DNA from: Lyngbya sp. HA4199-MV5
GTDB taxonomy: Bacteria; Cyanobacteriota; Cyanobacteriia; Leptolyngbyales; Leptolyngbyaceae
Assembly (NCBI GenBank): GCA_019359375.1
Contig: JAHHHL010000013.1
Span: 62,001-126,000 of the forward strand
Reading direction: 5' to 3'
DNA: 64,000 nucleotides
The notes under the pieces: model-generated
Databases searched by the model: none
What the model saw: the letters and a program-made list of their open reading frames with translations, nothing else
What the model was told of the DNA's origin: nothing
Shown: one piece after another, positions 16,926 to 26,642 of the stretch
Position numbering within the stretch: the stretch's first letter is position 1
Layout: the number at the start of each line of letters is the position of its first letter
Translations under genes and position numbers: made by a program

Positions 16926-18251
16926 ATGATTCCGGTTTGCGATCGCTATTGGCTCAGAAATGCTCACATTCCGCTGCCCTTATTAACGCCTCTTGCAACT
17001 GCGTCCGCTCTTGCCTTGGAAGCACAACGACCTTTTGGTGACGACTTTCAACTCGTCGATCTTGAAATTGTTGATGGAGTCATTGCCACGATCGCCCCAG
17101 CCGGAACAACTCCTGAAGGCAGTCCTTCGGTTGACCTTGGTAGCGGTATTGTGTTTCCTTGCTTTGCAGATTTGCACACGCATCTAGACAAGGGGCATAT
17201 CTGGGAGCGCACCCCAAATCCCGACTGCACGTTTGATGGCGCGATCGACACCATCCAGGCTGATGCTCAAAAACATTGGGATGCAGACGATGTGTATCGT
17301 CGGATGGAGTTTGGGCTGAAATGCAGCTATGCCCACGGCACCAAGGCTCTCCGCACTCACATTGACGCTTCAGGTGAGCAGGGAGACATCAGTTTCGGTA
17401 TTTTTAAAGCGCTCCAAACCGCCTGGAGCGATCGCTTAATCTTGCAGGCGGCATCTCTGGTGTCGTTGGATTACTACCTTACGCCGGAGGGCGAGCAGCT
17501 TGCCGATCATGTGGCTGATGCGAAGGGCATCCTGGGTGGCGTTGCCTACATGAATCCAGAGATTGAAGCACAGGTCGATCGTGCCTTTACCCTGGCAAAA
17601 GCACGTAACCTGAATTTGGACTTTCATGCAGACGAAACCAACGATCCCCATTCCATTACCCTGCGTATCATTGCTGAAACCGCCATTCGACACCAATTTC
17701 AAGGTCAAGTTGTCTGTGGACACTGCTGTAGCTTAGCGGTGCAAGATCCCGAAACGGCTCAGAGGACGATCGCCCTGGTCAAAGAAGCAGGCATTGGCAT
17801 TGTCAGCCTGCCCATGTGTAATTTGTATTTGCAAGATCGGCAAACGGGACGTACCCCTCGCTGGCGAGGCGTGACGTTGCTACACGAGTTAAAACAAGCA
17901 GGCGTACCCGTGGCGATCGCCAGCGACAACTGCCGCGACCCGTTTCATGGCTTTGGGGATCACGATGGGTTACAGGTCTTTAGCCTCTCAGTGAAGATTG
18001 CTCACCTTGATCAGCCCTATGGGTCGTGGTGTCGCGCCATCACCTCCAATCCGGCAGACTTGATGGGGCTGCCTACCGTAGGGCGCATTGGGGTAGGGCT
18101 ACCAGCCGATCTGGTGGTATTCAAGGCACGCCGCTATAGCGAATTGTTATCCCGTTCACAGCACGATCGCATGGTGTTGCGATCTGGTAGGGCGATCGAC
18201 ACAACCCTACCCGACTATGCTGAATTGGATGACGTGATGGCTAAAGCGTAG
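16926..18251 (+). CDS. Cytosine-deaminase-like amidohydrolase
   Basis: The ATG at 16926 (MIPVCDRYWLRNAHIPLPLL) is taken, since upstream codons overlap the terminator region. The metal site of the CodA branch of amidohydrolases is visible: HTHLDKGHIWERTPN (HxH), LDFHADETNDP, CGHCCSLAV and IASDNCRDPFHGFGD with the final Asp. It should deaminate cytosine or a related ring such as isoguanine; CodA-like paralogues also act on other heterocycles, so the substrate is open. It is about 440 residues and precedes pdxA without overlap. Confidence 0.82.
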   Translation: MIPVCDRYWLRNAHIPLPLLTPLATASALALEAQRPFGDDFQLVDLEIVDGVIATIAPAGTTPEGSPSVDLGSGIVFPCFADLHTHLDKGHIWERTPNPDCTFDGAIDTIQADAQKHWDADDVYRRMEFGLKCSYAHGTKALRTHIDASGEQGDISFGIFKALQTAWSDRLILQAASLVSLDYYLTPEGEQLADHVADAKGILGGVAYMNPEIEAQVDRAFTLAKARNLNLDFHADETNDPHSITLRIIAETAIRHQFQGQVVCGHCCSLAVQDPETAQRTIALVKEAGIGIVSLPMCNLYLQDRQTGRTPRWRGVTLLHELKQAGVPVAIASDNCRDPFHGFGDHDGLQVFSLSVKIAHLDQPYGSWCRAITSNPADLMGLPTVGRIGVGLPADLVVFKARRYSELLSRSQHDRMVLRSGRAIDTTLPDYAELDDVMAKA

Positions 18252-18280
18252 AAAGATGGGTGATGCGATCCTGTGGTTGA

Positions 18281-18308
18281 GTAGGGACGTGACATGTAAT
18301 GTCTCTAC
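18281..18308. repeat. Palindromic repeat, family D copy 1
   Basis: GTAGGGACGTGACATGTAATGTCTCTAC is a near palindrome, and 50354-50381 is the same sequence with few changes in inverse orientation. It lies between the amidohydrolase gene and pdxA. Confidence 0.7.
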
Positions 18309-18398
18309 AGACGGTCAATCAACCTATATCCTGGATGAGCGATACTATGCAGAGTCTCGCTACAGTAGTTCAAGGTGCTGTAAGAATGAATATCAATC

Positions 18399-19604
18399 AT
18401 GTCTGACCCGACTTCTTTTCGCCCTCAATTAGCTGTCACACTGGGTGATCCAGCAGGCATTGGTTCAGAAGTAGCACTTAAGGCGCTGGCAATGCCGCCT
18501 GGAGAGTGTGATGTCACCATTGTTGGAAGTCGATCGCTCCTGGACACAACCTACCAACATCTACGATCGCGCGATCCACAACTTGCCCTGGCACACCCAG
18601 ACACGCTGAACGTTCTCGATGTGCCGCTTCCTTCTATGGAAACCATTCTTTTGGGACACGAAAGCGCTGCCAGTGGTGCTGCCAGTTTTCGCTATCTTGA
18701 AACGGCGATCGCGCAGGCAATGGCAGGAACGTTCCACGGAATTGTGACGGGACCCATCTCTAAAGCCGCATGGAGCGCCGCCGGACATGCCTACCCTGGG
18801 CAAACGGAACTCTTAGCAGAACGGGCAGGCGTTGATCGCTTTGGGATGCTGTTTGTCGCGCGATCGCCGCATACTGGCTGGGTTTTGCGGACGCTGCTTG
18901 CCACCACGCACATTCCCCTGCGTCAAGTCGCAGATGCCCTTACGCCCGCACTCCTGACGCGTAAGCTCGAACTCTTAATCGAATGCCTGCAACACGATTT
19001 TGGGGTAGAGGCTCCCCGCATTGCGATCGCGGGATTGAATCCTCACAGTGGTGAGCAGGGCAAACTGGGGCAGGAAGAACAAGACTGGTTGATCCCCTGG
19101 CTGCGATCGATGCGCTTGCAGTTCCCTCACCTGACGCTGGAAGGTCTTGTGCCGCCTGATACGCTGTGGGTGAAGCCAGGGCAGGCGTGGTTTGATGGTA
19201 AGAAGGCAGAAGGCAGAGGGCAGAAGGCAGAGGGTAACGTTGTTGACTCCACAAGCAAGGCAGGAGTTAATAACGTTAGAGGAAGGCAGGAGGATTTGCC
19301 AGCTTCGAGTGCTAACGCTGCGGATGCTTATCTAGCGCTGTATCACGATCAGGGGTTAATTCCGGTGAAATTGATGGCGTTCGATCGCGCCGTCAATACC
19401 TCGATCGGCTTACCCTTTGTGCGTACATCACCCGATCATGGGACAGCGTTTGATCTTGCAGGTCAGGGAAAAGCAGACGCATCCAGCATGAGAGCGGCGC
19501 TTGAACTTGCAGTCGAGCTATGTTGCAAACGCCATTTTTTACAAGACAAACAAATACAGGAAAAACAAGGGCTTGTTAAGGCTTTAGTGCTCGATCGAGG
19601 GTAA
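18399..19604 (+). CDS. pdxA: 4-hydroxythreonine-4-phosphate dehydrogenase (with an in-frame insertion)
   Basis: Family segments in order: [112 protein letters not shown]. The metal-binding His and Asp are present. The enzyme is an NAD-dependent dehydrogenase of pyridoxal 5'-phosphate synthesis. Residues ~268-303 ([15 protein letters not shown]...) are an insertion encoded by a repeat, placed between QAWFDG and [14 protein letters not shown], which in relatives are close together. The active site appears intact. Confidence 0.92.
   Translation: MSDPTSFRPQLAVTLGDPAGIGSEVALKALAMPPGECDVTIVGSRSLLDTTYQHLRSRDPQLALAHPDTLNVLDVPLPSMETILLGHESAASGAASFRYLETAIAQAMAGTFHGIVTGPISKAAWSAAGHAYPGQTELLAERAGVDRFGMLFVARSPHTGWVLRTLLATTHIPLRQVADALTPALLTRKLELLIECLQHDFGVEAPRIAIAGLNPHSGEQGKLGQEEQDWLIPWLRSMRLQFPHLTLEGLVPPDTLWVKPGQAWFDGKKAEGRGQKAEGNVVDSTSKAGVNNVRGRQEDLPASSANAADAYLALYHDQGLIPVKLMAFDRAVNTSIGLPFVRTSPDHGTAFDLAGQGKADASSMRAALELAVELCCKRHFLQDKQIQEKQGLVKALVLDRG
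19200..19305 (+). repeat. In-frame repeat insertion in pdxA, with palindromic core copy 2
   Basis: Starts with GAAGGCAGAAGGCAGAGGGC units, then the core 19234-19279 (TAACGTTGTTGACTCC ... GGAGTTAATAACGTTA), then GGAAGGCAGGAGG. The core matches 13975-14020 in nadE and is read in the same frame. Confidence 0.8.
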
Positions 19605-19986
19605 AGCGAACCCTCTATTACGAGAGGCGACAGAGATCACCGCGCCCGGAAAGGGTGTGAGGTATGCTTATGAGTCTCATAGCATTTTTTAATCTATCGC
19701 AACAAAACCTTAAATTTAACCTTGAATTCACGGAACGTTGAGGGCTTCAATGCCAAAGTGATGAGAAATCTAGTGAGGATTTGATGACTTTTTCAACGGA
19801 TCTTAATACAATCAAAGAGTGAATAGCGCGAAAATGAAATCGGTTCAGTATAGACGATTACAATCCTACCGCTACTAAATTTAAGCCTCACTTTTTACCT
19901 ATTTCTATTTCTACAGCAACTTTGAGTTGCGCCAAATGAGCCATCAGTTTTGCACCACACTCCATTAGCCATTTAAAAGGGTGATT
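19605..19986. other. Gap with no gene seen
   Basis: 380 bases, AT-rich from about 19680. A short stem CCTCTATTACGAGAGG near 19611 could end pdxA transcription. The rest may carry the promoter for the DUF4327 gene. No repeats of the window's main families are present. Confidence 0.4.
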
Positions 19987-20208
19987 ATGCTTCAATCTGC
20001 ACAGTATTCTCTCAACATGATTCAGGACGAAGCCCGCGAACTCGTCCGCAAAGGTAAAGTTAGTCGGCAACAACCCATTTACATCCTGTGCCAGTACATC
20101 CCAGCACGCGAATGGGCTTGCGTTGAATGCGAACTGGAACGATGCAATTTTTTATTGCGCGATCGCATTGGTGATCTGGTGGGTCGTGAAGAGTGGGAAA
20201 ACGACTAA
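19987..20208 (+). CDS. DUF4327 family protein
   Basis: 73 residues from the ATG at 19987 (MLQSAQYSLNMIQDEARELV), preceded by AAGGG. The pattern fits DUF4327: an N-terminal helix, a central hydrophobic/aromatic part with EWACVECELERCNFLLRD and the ending DRIGDLVGREEWEND. The family is found in cyanobacteria and has no known function. Confidence 0.7.
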   Translation: MLQSAQYSLNMIQDEARELVRKGKVSRQQPIYILCQYIPAREWACVECELERCNFLLRDRIGDLVGREEWEND

Positions 20209-20244
20209 CCTTGAAGTCACTACTGTCTTCAAGAACTACTGTCT

Positions 20245-20622
20245 TCAAGAGGCGGCTTTCTCGTTTCGCAGTCGTTCTAGCTCAGCACGCATAGCAACAA
20301 TTTGCGCGGTCAGTTCTTGTAGCTCTAGTTGAATATCGGGTGGTGCCGCAGGAGTCGTCATTGTGGCGCTTGGTGCCCCCGTTGTTGTTTGACTTGTGCC
20401 ACGCTTGGTCAGCAGCGTATCCACAAAATTACGAGCTTCTTGCTCAGTCATCTCTCCTTTCTGCGCCCATTCTGTAGATAGAGCGCTCCATTCTTGATTT
20501 AATTTTGAAAGGTTCTCATCACGCTTTTCAGGATCTTGCAACACTTCCACCAAAGAAACGGTCGCGCCTAAAGTGACGCGAAACCCTTGCTGAACGAGTT
20601 GCACCAAGGTATCAGAATTCAT
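20245..20622 (-). CDS. Phasin-like small cytoplasmic protein
   Basis: 125 residues. A helical N-terminal half (VQLVQQGFRVTLGATVSLVEVLQDPEKR), a middle helix with EWAQKGEMTEQEARNFVDTLL, then a Thr/Pro-rich linker and a C-terminal coiled coil (ELQELTAQIVAMRAELERL). This layout resembles phasin-like proteins that coat polyhydroxyalkanoate granules, but the match is weak. AGGAG before the ATG. Convergent with DUF4327. Confidence 0.5.
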   Translation of the reverse strand: MNSDTLVQLVQQGFRVTLGATVSLVEVLQDPEKRDENLSKLNQEWSALSTEWAQKGEMTEQEARNFVDTLLTKRGTSQTTTGAPSATMTTPAAPPDIQLELQELTAQIVAMRAELERLRNEKAAS

Positions 20623-20797
20623 CTCAAGCGTCTCCTCTCGTTATCATGCGGTCAGTTTAAATCATGCAGACAGCTTATGCCTATTCTACAGAGGCGGGTT
20701 TTACAAATGCTGTCGTAGGGCACAAACACGCAAGGAAGCCACGCTACCGTGGTGGCGAAGGTTCAATGGATGGACACAAATAACCCGCACCAATACC

Positions 20798-21148
20798 CTA
20801 AACAGCTTGCTCCAAATACTGATTCACGTCTTCTACCAAACGGCTGAGTTCCGCTTCGGTGGTGAGCCGGATGCGATCGTCCCGCAACGTAATTAAAACC
20901 TTGGCAGCAAACGGTGTGGACCAGATATTAGGGTTGCAAAAAATTTCGAGAAACACGTCGCCTGTGTACTGATACTCCATCGGTTTCTGTGGGGTGGCGC
21001 GTCCAGCAGGAGCCGTTTTAGCGGCGATCGCTTTGAGGCTCTCCATCAAGCGAGAAAGTGCTAGTTGTAGATCCTTTGCTGCCTGGGGGGTAAAGCTAAT
21101 GGCAACAGATCCCTCGACAAGATTAATGGTGAACCGAGATGCAGACAT
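20798..21148 (-). CDS. Conserved-looking protein of unknown function
   Basis: 116 residues, soluble, alpha/beta-like (FTINLVEGSVAISFTPQAAKDLQLAL; later DVFLEIFCNPNIWSTPFAAKVLITLRDD; ending EDVNQYLEQAV). No family named. It shares strand and spacing with the phasin-like gene downstream and could be co-transcribed. Confidence 0.55.
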   Translation of the reverse strand: MSASRFTINLVEGSVAISFTPQAAKDLQLALSRLMESLKAIAAKTAPAGRATPQKPMEYQYTGDVFLEIFCNPNIWSTPFAAKVLITLRDDRIRLTTEAELSRLVEDVNQYLEQAV

Positions 21149-21395
21149 GCGCGGTGGAACTCAACGATCGGCACTCTAGATCGTACTGGCGATCGTAACT
21201 GAAAAGATCTTTTCTTTAGGAATTAGCTACTTTACCTGGTGAATGCCCTTAACGATTGAGTAGCGGTACGGTCGCGATTGCACTGCTGCCATTGGGTAAA
21301 CACAGCACTTGTAACCTACTGCGAAAGTTTACTGGTAAGGGCTAAACGCCAGTGGTGAAGGGGCAATTGCTGCCCTACAGTAAAGGAAAACGAGT

Positions 21396-22313
21396 TTGAT
21401 CAAAGCTGTGGTTATCGATCATCGATCGCAGGTGCGTAAAGTTCTTCTCATCACGCTTCTGCTCAACGTGTTTGTCATGCTGCTCAAGGCTGGCATTGGC
21501 TGGCTAACCGGATCACTCAGCTTACTGGCTGATGCGCTCCATAGTGTGACCGATAGCGCCAATAATATTTTGGGTCTGATTGCCAGCCGATTTTCGTCAC
21601 CCGAACCCGATCGCGATCATCCCTATGGGCATCAAAAGTTTGAAGCGGTTGGTGCGCTGGGAATTGCTGCCTTTTTGGGGATTGCCTGTTTCGAGATTTT
21701 GCAGGGCGCGATCGAGCACTTGATCACTCCGAACCACTCCCCCGTCAAAATTTCGCCCCAGGAATTGTGGCTTTTGCTGATTGTGCTGGGCATCAATATT
21801 TTTGTGGCGTTCTACGAGCGTCGTGAAGGGATGCGCGTTGGCAGTGCCATTTTGCTTGCTGACGCAAAACATACCATGAGTGACATTTGGGTCACGATCA
21901 GCGTTCTTGGTGGCTTGATTGGCATCTGGGCTTGGGGGTTGCAATGGCTGGATGTGGTGCTGGCTTTTCCGGTTGCTGTTCTGGTGTTTTATAGCGGCTG
22001 GTCTGTGCTGAAGGAAAATTTGCCGTCACTCGTTGATGAAATGGCGATCGCGCCCGAAGCCATTCATGCGATCGCCATGCAGGTGCCAGGGGTAATCAAC
22101 TGCCACGATATCGCGTCTAGAGGTATCGTTGGTCGTCAGATTTTCATTGAGATGCACCTGATCGTCAGCGCTGCCGATGTTGAAACCGCTCACCAAATTA
22201 CCGAAGCGGTCGAAGATCGGCTGGAAGAGCGCTTTAGCCCCGCTCGCATTTTGATTCACGTCGAGCCACCGTCTTACACCTCTGATCACATTACCTACGA
22301 CCCCAAACCGTGA
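21396..22313 (+). CDS. Cation diffusion facilitator (CDF) family metal transporter
   Basis: About 305 residues starting at a TTG preceded by AAGGA. Six membrane segments; the metal-site motifs are SLSLLADALHSVTDSANN (HxxxD type in TM2) and ILLADAKHTMSDIWVTIS (TM5), with DHPYGHQKFE between them. The C-terminal cytoplasmic domain (VPGVINCHDIASRGIVGRQIFIEMHL, ILIHVEP) is complete. It exports divalent cations such as Zn2+, Fe2+ or Mn2+ in exchange for protons; the AD..HT.SD residue set does not fix the metal here. Confidence 0.92.
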   Translation: MIKAVVIDHRSQVRKVLLITLLLNVFVMLLKAGIGWLTGSLSLLADALHSVTDSANNILGLIASRFSSPEPDRDHPYGHQKFEAVGALGIAAFLGIACFEILQGAIEHLITPNHSPVKISPQELWLLLIVLGINIFVAFYERREGMRVGSAILLADAKHTMSDIWVTISVLGGLIGIWAWGLQWLDVVLAFPVAVLVFYSGWSVLKENLPSLVDEMAIAPEAIHAIAMQVPGVINCHDIASRGIVGRQIFIEMHLIVSAADVETAHQITEAVEDRLEERFSPARILIHVEPPSYTSDHITYDPKP

Positions 22314-22406
22314 AGCGAGGCAACGCTTTTCATTGAGCCTTTTCCCTTCCCTAAGGCTTTAGGAGAAAGCCTGAACCGCTTCTAACCGACATTCCGTGAC
22401 AGGCTC

Positions 22407-22535
22407 TAGGGCGTGTCATCAATTAGCTCCGAGACCTTGCAGTATCAGCAGTGTCACGCCCGTCCCAACACACCAGGCTAGGGGCTGGAACCCTTGCTGC
22501 AAGCAATATGTAGTATTAATTGATGACAGCCCCTA
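22407..22535 (+). mobile_element. MITE-like element, family A copy 2 (best intact copy)
   Basis: TA-GGGCGTGTCATCAATTAGC at the left and ATTAATTGATGACAGCCCC-TA at the right are inverted repeats flanked by TA. About 129 bp, no coding capacity. It is almost identical to the copies at 40917 and 52525. Confidence 0.8.
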
Positions 22536-22598
22536 GAGTTCTGCTGCAAAGGCGTACATCTAGCCAAAGAATGAAACGCTCCGCCTTTAAAATGAAAG

Positions 22599-22620
22599 CC
22601 CCAGGTTGCCCTGGGGTTTT
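22599..22620 (+). terminator. Hairpin terminator-like element
   Basis: GCCCCAGG-TTGC-CCTGGGGTTTT: a 7-8 bp GC stem with a 4-base loop followed by TTTT. It stands between family A copy 2 and the phosphoesterase gene. Confidence 0.55.
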
Positions 22621-22842
22621 GGAGTCATCAGCTCTTTGCACTTATGAAGGTAAGAGAAATCGGAGGGCAATTACTCTGCCTAAAGACGGAGTAATGACGA
22701 ACACGAGGTAAAACTGTCTTGACTGACCCGCAGCAAGATTGAAGTCAAGTGGATTTGGTCGCTACAATCGGCACGAGCGATCGCCCGCTCGTTGTGCGAT
22801 GCTGAAACGGCGTGAAAGGCTGAAATAGGGAGCGAGGCTGTC

Positions 22843-24417
22843 ATGGAATTTGTGATCGACCCACCGATCGCGACGAAAATCCGCAAGATGGAGCAACGAG
22901 TGCGCTGGCGTGACCCGGCGATCGTGCGACGGGGCATCGATCAAACGCGCCTTGCACTGGACGACGGACAAGAAGACAACCCAGAGTTTTCCTTTCTCGT
23001 GCTGGGTGACAGTGGTTCTGGTCCTCATCGCGGTCACAACCCGCAGCGCCGCATTGCGGAACAAATGCTGGAGCATCAGGACGAATGCCGCTTTGTGCTG
23101 CATACTGGCGATGTTATTTACCTGACCGGATCGAGTGCCTACTATCCTGCCAACTTTATTGAACCCTATCGAGAATTTTTAGTTGGGGGCGAGCAGTTTA
23201 AGCGGATTGCGTACGATCGCATGGTCTTCAAGCAGCCGTTTTTACCCGTTCCAGGCAACCACGACTACTACGACATGTCGCTGCTGTATGGCATGCTGTC
23301 ACAACTCACCATACCGCTGCGGCAACTGCTCCAATCGCAGATCGACCTGGATGTAAGCTGGCGAGGCTCCGTGCAGGGCAACGCCTATGCTCGTGCTTTT
23401 CTGGACTACTTGAAAGCCCTGAAGTCTGGTGCCGATTTAGAACGCCATCTGGACACGCATTACACGGCTAAAACGGATACAGGGCGCTGCCTGAGCTATC
23501 AGCCAGGACAGTTCACCCGACTCCCAAACCGTTATTACACCTTTCGATCGGGCGGCATCGATTTTTTTGCGTTGGATTCAAACACCATCAACGCGCCGAT
23601 TCCCCTGCCAGACAACCCTGCGGGAGCCAAGTATCGCCGCCATCTGGAAGAGCAGCGAACCGATGTAGACAATCAAATCCAGGAAATTTTGATTACCCTG
23701 GCGAAGCTTAATCCCAACGATGCGGACGATGCTGAGCGGATTGATGACCTGCAAGCCAAATTGGAACAGCTTACGGAAGTTAAAAAAGACATCACCAAAC
23801 AACTGGAATCTAACGAAACCACCGAAACCGATTTACATCAGCTTGATTGGCTTCAGCAAAAACTTATTGAATCGTGGCAAAACGAGGCGGTAAGAGGACG
23901 GATCCTCTTTTTTCATCACCCACCTTACGTGACAGAAGCGACCAAATGGCATCAGGCACAAACGCTAGCGGTGCGCTATCGGCTGCGGCAAGTGCTGGAT
24001 GGAGTCGCGGCTGCGATCGACGATCGTTCTCAGGGGCGCTCCATAGTCGACCTGGTGCTATGTGGACATGCTCACTGTCTGGAATATCTGCACACAGTAG
24101 AAACCGGACATGCGGATGCTCACACCAACTGGATCGTGTGTGGTGGCAGCGGCTTCAGTTTACGGCGACAGCGCGAAGAAGGTCCAGATATCACAGAAGT
24201 GTTTGGACAATCGAAGGGAGAGGAAGAACGCCTGGTTGCCCGATCAAAGCTATTCATCGGGCGCAGTGGGCAAGGCTTACACCGACGACGACCCTATTCC
24301 TTCATCCGAATTGACGTGCAGGCGGGAACACCACCCACGTTTGTAGTACGTCCCTATGTAGCAGAACGCTTCCACAAGCAATGGGAGGATTACGCGATCG
24401 ATCCCTTTGCGATTTAG
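22843..24417 (+). CDS. Calcineurin-like metallophosphoesterase
   Basis: 524 residues. The dimetal-site series is readable: FLVLGDSGSGPH, VLHTGDVIYLTGSS, PVPGNHDYYDMS, FFALDSNTI, ILFFHHPPYVT and DLVLCGHAHCLEYL. All metal ligands are present. A helical, charged insertion (~260-320, DVDNQIQEILITLAKLN...) is predicted to be a coiled coil within the catalytic domain. No signal peptide is seen, so it is likely cytoplasmic; the substrate is unknown. Confidence 0.85.
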   Translation: MEFVIDPPIATKIRKMEQRVRWRDPAIVRRGIDQTRLALDDGQEDNPEFSFLVLGDSGSGPHRGHNPQRRIAEQMLEHQDECRFVLHTGDVIYLTGSSAYYPANFIEPYREFLVGGEQFKRIAYDRMVFKQPFLPVPGNHDYYDMSLLYGMLSQLTIPLRQLLQSQIDLDVSWRGSVQGNAYARAFLDYLKALKSGADLERHLDTHYTAKTDTGRCLSYQPGQFTRLPNRYYTFRSGGIDFFALDSNTINAPIPLPDNPAGAKYRRHLEEQRTDVDNQIQEILITLAKLNPNDADDAERIDDLQAKLEQLTEVKKDITKQLESNETTETDLHQLDWLQQKLIESWQNEAVRGRILFFHHPPYVTEATKWHQAQTLAVRYRLRQVLDGVAAAIDDRSQGRSIVDLVLCGHAHCLEYLHTVETGHADAHTNWIVCGGSGFSLRRQREEGPDITEVFGQSKGEEERLVARSKLFIGRSGQGLHRRRPYSFIRIDVQAGTPPTFVVRPYVAERFHKQWEDYAIDPFAI

Positions 24418-24439
24418 CCAGGTGACGCTGGCTTTCGGC

Positions 24440-24510
24440 ATCTCTAAATTCGGTTCACAAATTCTGGTAGGGGCATACGATCGTACGCCCTTACTGGTAT
24501 AAGTTCACCC
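24440..24510. repeat. Palindromic intergenic repeat, family C copy 2
   Basis: TCTCTAAATTCGGTTCACAAAT, then GTAGGGGCATACGATCGTACGCCCTTAC. It shares lead-in and palindrome with 478-577. Confidence 0.7.
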
Positions 24511-24653
24511 AAACGAAGGATGGCTCATTCCGGGAAGGGTAATGGTCGCACTGTAGCCCCCAAAGAGCCAGGTTCATCCCCTACTTGCTGTAAGAATGAA
24601 CCCGCTTTCGTTGCAAACTTAGCTGCTTTGCTTATAAGCAAGGTTTAGGCTTT

Positions 24654-24872
24654 ATGGGTGAACATCAAGTGGAACACGCTATGAAATGGTTGCTGACTCT
24701 TTTGGAATTTATTGAGTTCATCGTTACACCCTTTGGGTTAGCCGTTGGTCTTTGGGCTGGCTTCTACTTTCCACTGGTGCAACTCCTCAATTTCAATCTG
24801 GAAATAGCGTCACTGCTTCCAGCCGTTTTGGCAATCAATCTCTACTTTGCACTGACGCAGCTCAGCGATTAG
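24654..24872 (+). CDS. Small membrane protein, unknown
   Basis: 72 residues from 24654 (or 63 from the ATG at 24681, MKWLLTLLEFIEF). Two hydrophobic segments (FIVTPFGLAVGLWAGFYF and ASLLPAVLAINLYFAL) separated by LVQLLNFNLEI suggest a two-pass membrane protein. No family recognised. Confidence 0.45.
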   Translation: MGEHQVEHAMKWLLTLLEFIEFIVTPFGLAVGLWAGFYFPLVQLLNFNLEIASLLPAVLAINLYFALTQLSD

Positions 24873-25046
24873 ATCAGCGGAATGATTTGCAGCGGTTTGC
24901 AGCTAGATGGAGTATGGTCTCAGTCCAAAAGCCAGATGAAAATCTCTTTTTACTCCTGCCCTCTGCCTTCTTCTAACAACCATAAAAACCAGCAACTTTA
25001 CTTTCTCTGCCTCCTGCCTTCTGCTTCCTGCCTCCTACTGTAAGGC

Positions 25047-26642
25047 TCAACTCAGTTGCACTACGGGTTGGTCATCAATGAGCGTTTGCAAGGCGAGAAG
25101 ATCTTCCACTGTAATGCGGAGAAAGCGCTGCTCATCCACACGAAACAGCACTTTAACCCGATCGCTCCCTGGATGTCCGGGTGGATCGAGCTTGGCAATA
25201 TTGCGGGCACCGTCACGATCGTTCAGTGGTTGAACTTGCTGATTACCGTCCACGCGCCGAGTCAACAGGCGATCGCCATCAAAATACACCTCGGTTTGAT
25301 TCGTATCCACACCCAATTCCCCAATCACGAGTTCGATGCTGGGTTGGTTATCCAACGACGCGCCGAGCAGCAGTTGCACCGGATCGCTCATCGGGTAGGA
25401 CTGTCCCGCTTTAATAAGGGGATGCCAGCTATGGCGGCTGTGGCGACGATCCCAGTAGCGAATGCCGTAGCCGTGATAGAGAAAGTCTTTGATTTCAACG
25501 CCCTGGCTGAGTTGCAACGCACCGTGCGCGATCGCTTCAAACGGTTTTTCGCACCGTACTTTACTCGCCTCAAACGCTTGCTTGACCCAGCTTTGCACCG
25601 CTGGAATTTGCGCTGTTCCGCCCACCAACAAGATGGCATCAATGTCGCTCAGTTCCACCCCCTGTCGTCGCGCCTGTTGGGAGATTTGCGCCAGACAATC
25701 CTCCAGTTGGTCAAAAAACTGATGCTGTTGCAAGATTGACTCAAAACGATCGCGGCTCAATTGCAACTCGTAGCTTTCAAACGTCTCATCGTCAAAGTAC
25801 ACTTCCTGCGCCTGCGTTTGCAGCGAAAGCTGAATCTTCAACCGTTCTGCCAGCCGTGTGGTGAGGGATGTCACCGCTAAACCCTGCGTTTCGGCAAAGT
25901 AATCGACCAACCAGTGATCAATATCTGACCCGCCCAGGTTTTGCCCTGCTTTTGCCAGCACTCTCGCGGTTTTGGGCTTCTGTCCCGACTGTTCGGCAAA
26001 GGATTTTTGTCCCCACTTGAGGATGAACCCCAGCGGTTTTGTCTGCGCTTGAGCCGTATCAAGCCGCACCAGCGAAAGATCCAGCGTGCCGCCACCAAAG
26101 TCAATGACCAGCAGCGTTTCTCGATCGGCTAACCCATACCCCAATGCCGCTGCCGTCGGTTCATCCAGTAGCCGCACCTGCTCGACCTGGAGCGACTCGC
26201 ACACCGTCCCTAACCAGAGACGATATGCCTCAAAGCTGTCAACGGGCACCGTGAAAACGATCGACTGTCTTGCATCGGGTTCAACCGTCTTAAGCTGCTG
26301 CACCAACTGCGTGAGAAACCATTGCCCCACCTGCTCAAACGTCACGGTGCGTCCATCCAGTTCAGGTAAAAAGCCCTGCACGCTAGACCCAATGCCGCGC
26401 TTGAAGTTGCGAAAGAACCGCGGATCAATGGTCAAATCAAGGGCACGATCGCGCACAGCCTGACCCACCACAATCTTCTCCTGGCTGGCATCTTCGACGT
26501 AGAGCAAGCTGGGTATAAGGGGTGGATTCTGACCGGAGCGATCGCTCATGCCAGGGAGAGAAAGATTTTCTGGTTGCTGTGTTGCCCGATTCCAACGCGC
26601 AATCACCGTATTACTGGTGCCAAAGTCGATCGCAATGCCCAT
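25047..26642 (-). CDS. Hsp70-like ATPase
   Basis: 531 residues. The actin-fold ATPase motifs are all present: IAIDFGTSNTVIARW at the N-terminus, RLLDEPTAAALGYGL, LLVIDFGGGTLDLSL and ILLVGGTAQIPAVQSWVKQAF. The region after the ATPase domain (~400-531) is short and has only a small beta-rich part (PSIELVIGELGVDTNQTEVYFD...). It lacks a normal lid, so it is not a housekeeping DnaK but one of the Hsp70-related proteins frequent in cyanobacteria. No DnaJ or GrpE gene is adjacent. Confidence 0.85.
   Translation of the reverse strand: MGIAIDFGTSNTVIARWNRATQQPENLSLPGMSDRSGQNPPLIPSLLYVEDASQEKIVVGQAVRDRALDLTIDPRFFRNFKRGIGSSVQGFLPELDGRTVTFEQVGQWFLTQLVQQLKTVEPDARQSIVFTVPVDSFEAYRLWLGTVCESLQVEQVRLLDEPTAAALGYGLADRETLLVIDFGGGTLDLSLVRLDTAQAQTKPLGFILKWGQKSFAEQSGQKPKTARVLAKAGQNLGGSDIDHWLVDYFAETQGLAVTSLTTRLAERLKIQLSLQTQAQEVYFDDETFESYELQLSRDRFESILQQHQFFDQLEDCLAQISQQARRQGVELSDIDAILLVGGTAQIPAVQSWVKQAFEASKVRCEKPFEAIAHGALQLSQGVEIKDFLYHGYGIRYWDRRHSRHSWHPLIKAGQSYPMSDPVQLLLGASLDNQPSIELVIGELGVDTNQTEVYFDGDRLLTRRVDGNQQVQPLNDRDGARNIAKLDPPGHPGSDRVKVLFRVDEQRFLRITVEDLLALQTLIDDQPVVQLS

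Noticed and set aside
22520-22711. 63-residue ORF starting MMTAPRVLL
   Set aside because: The start is the family A MITE end read outward, and the frame crosses a terminator hairpin.
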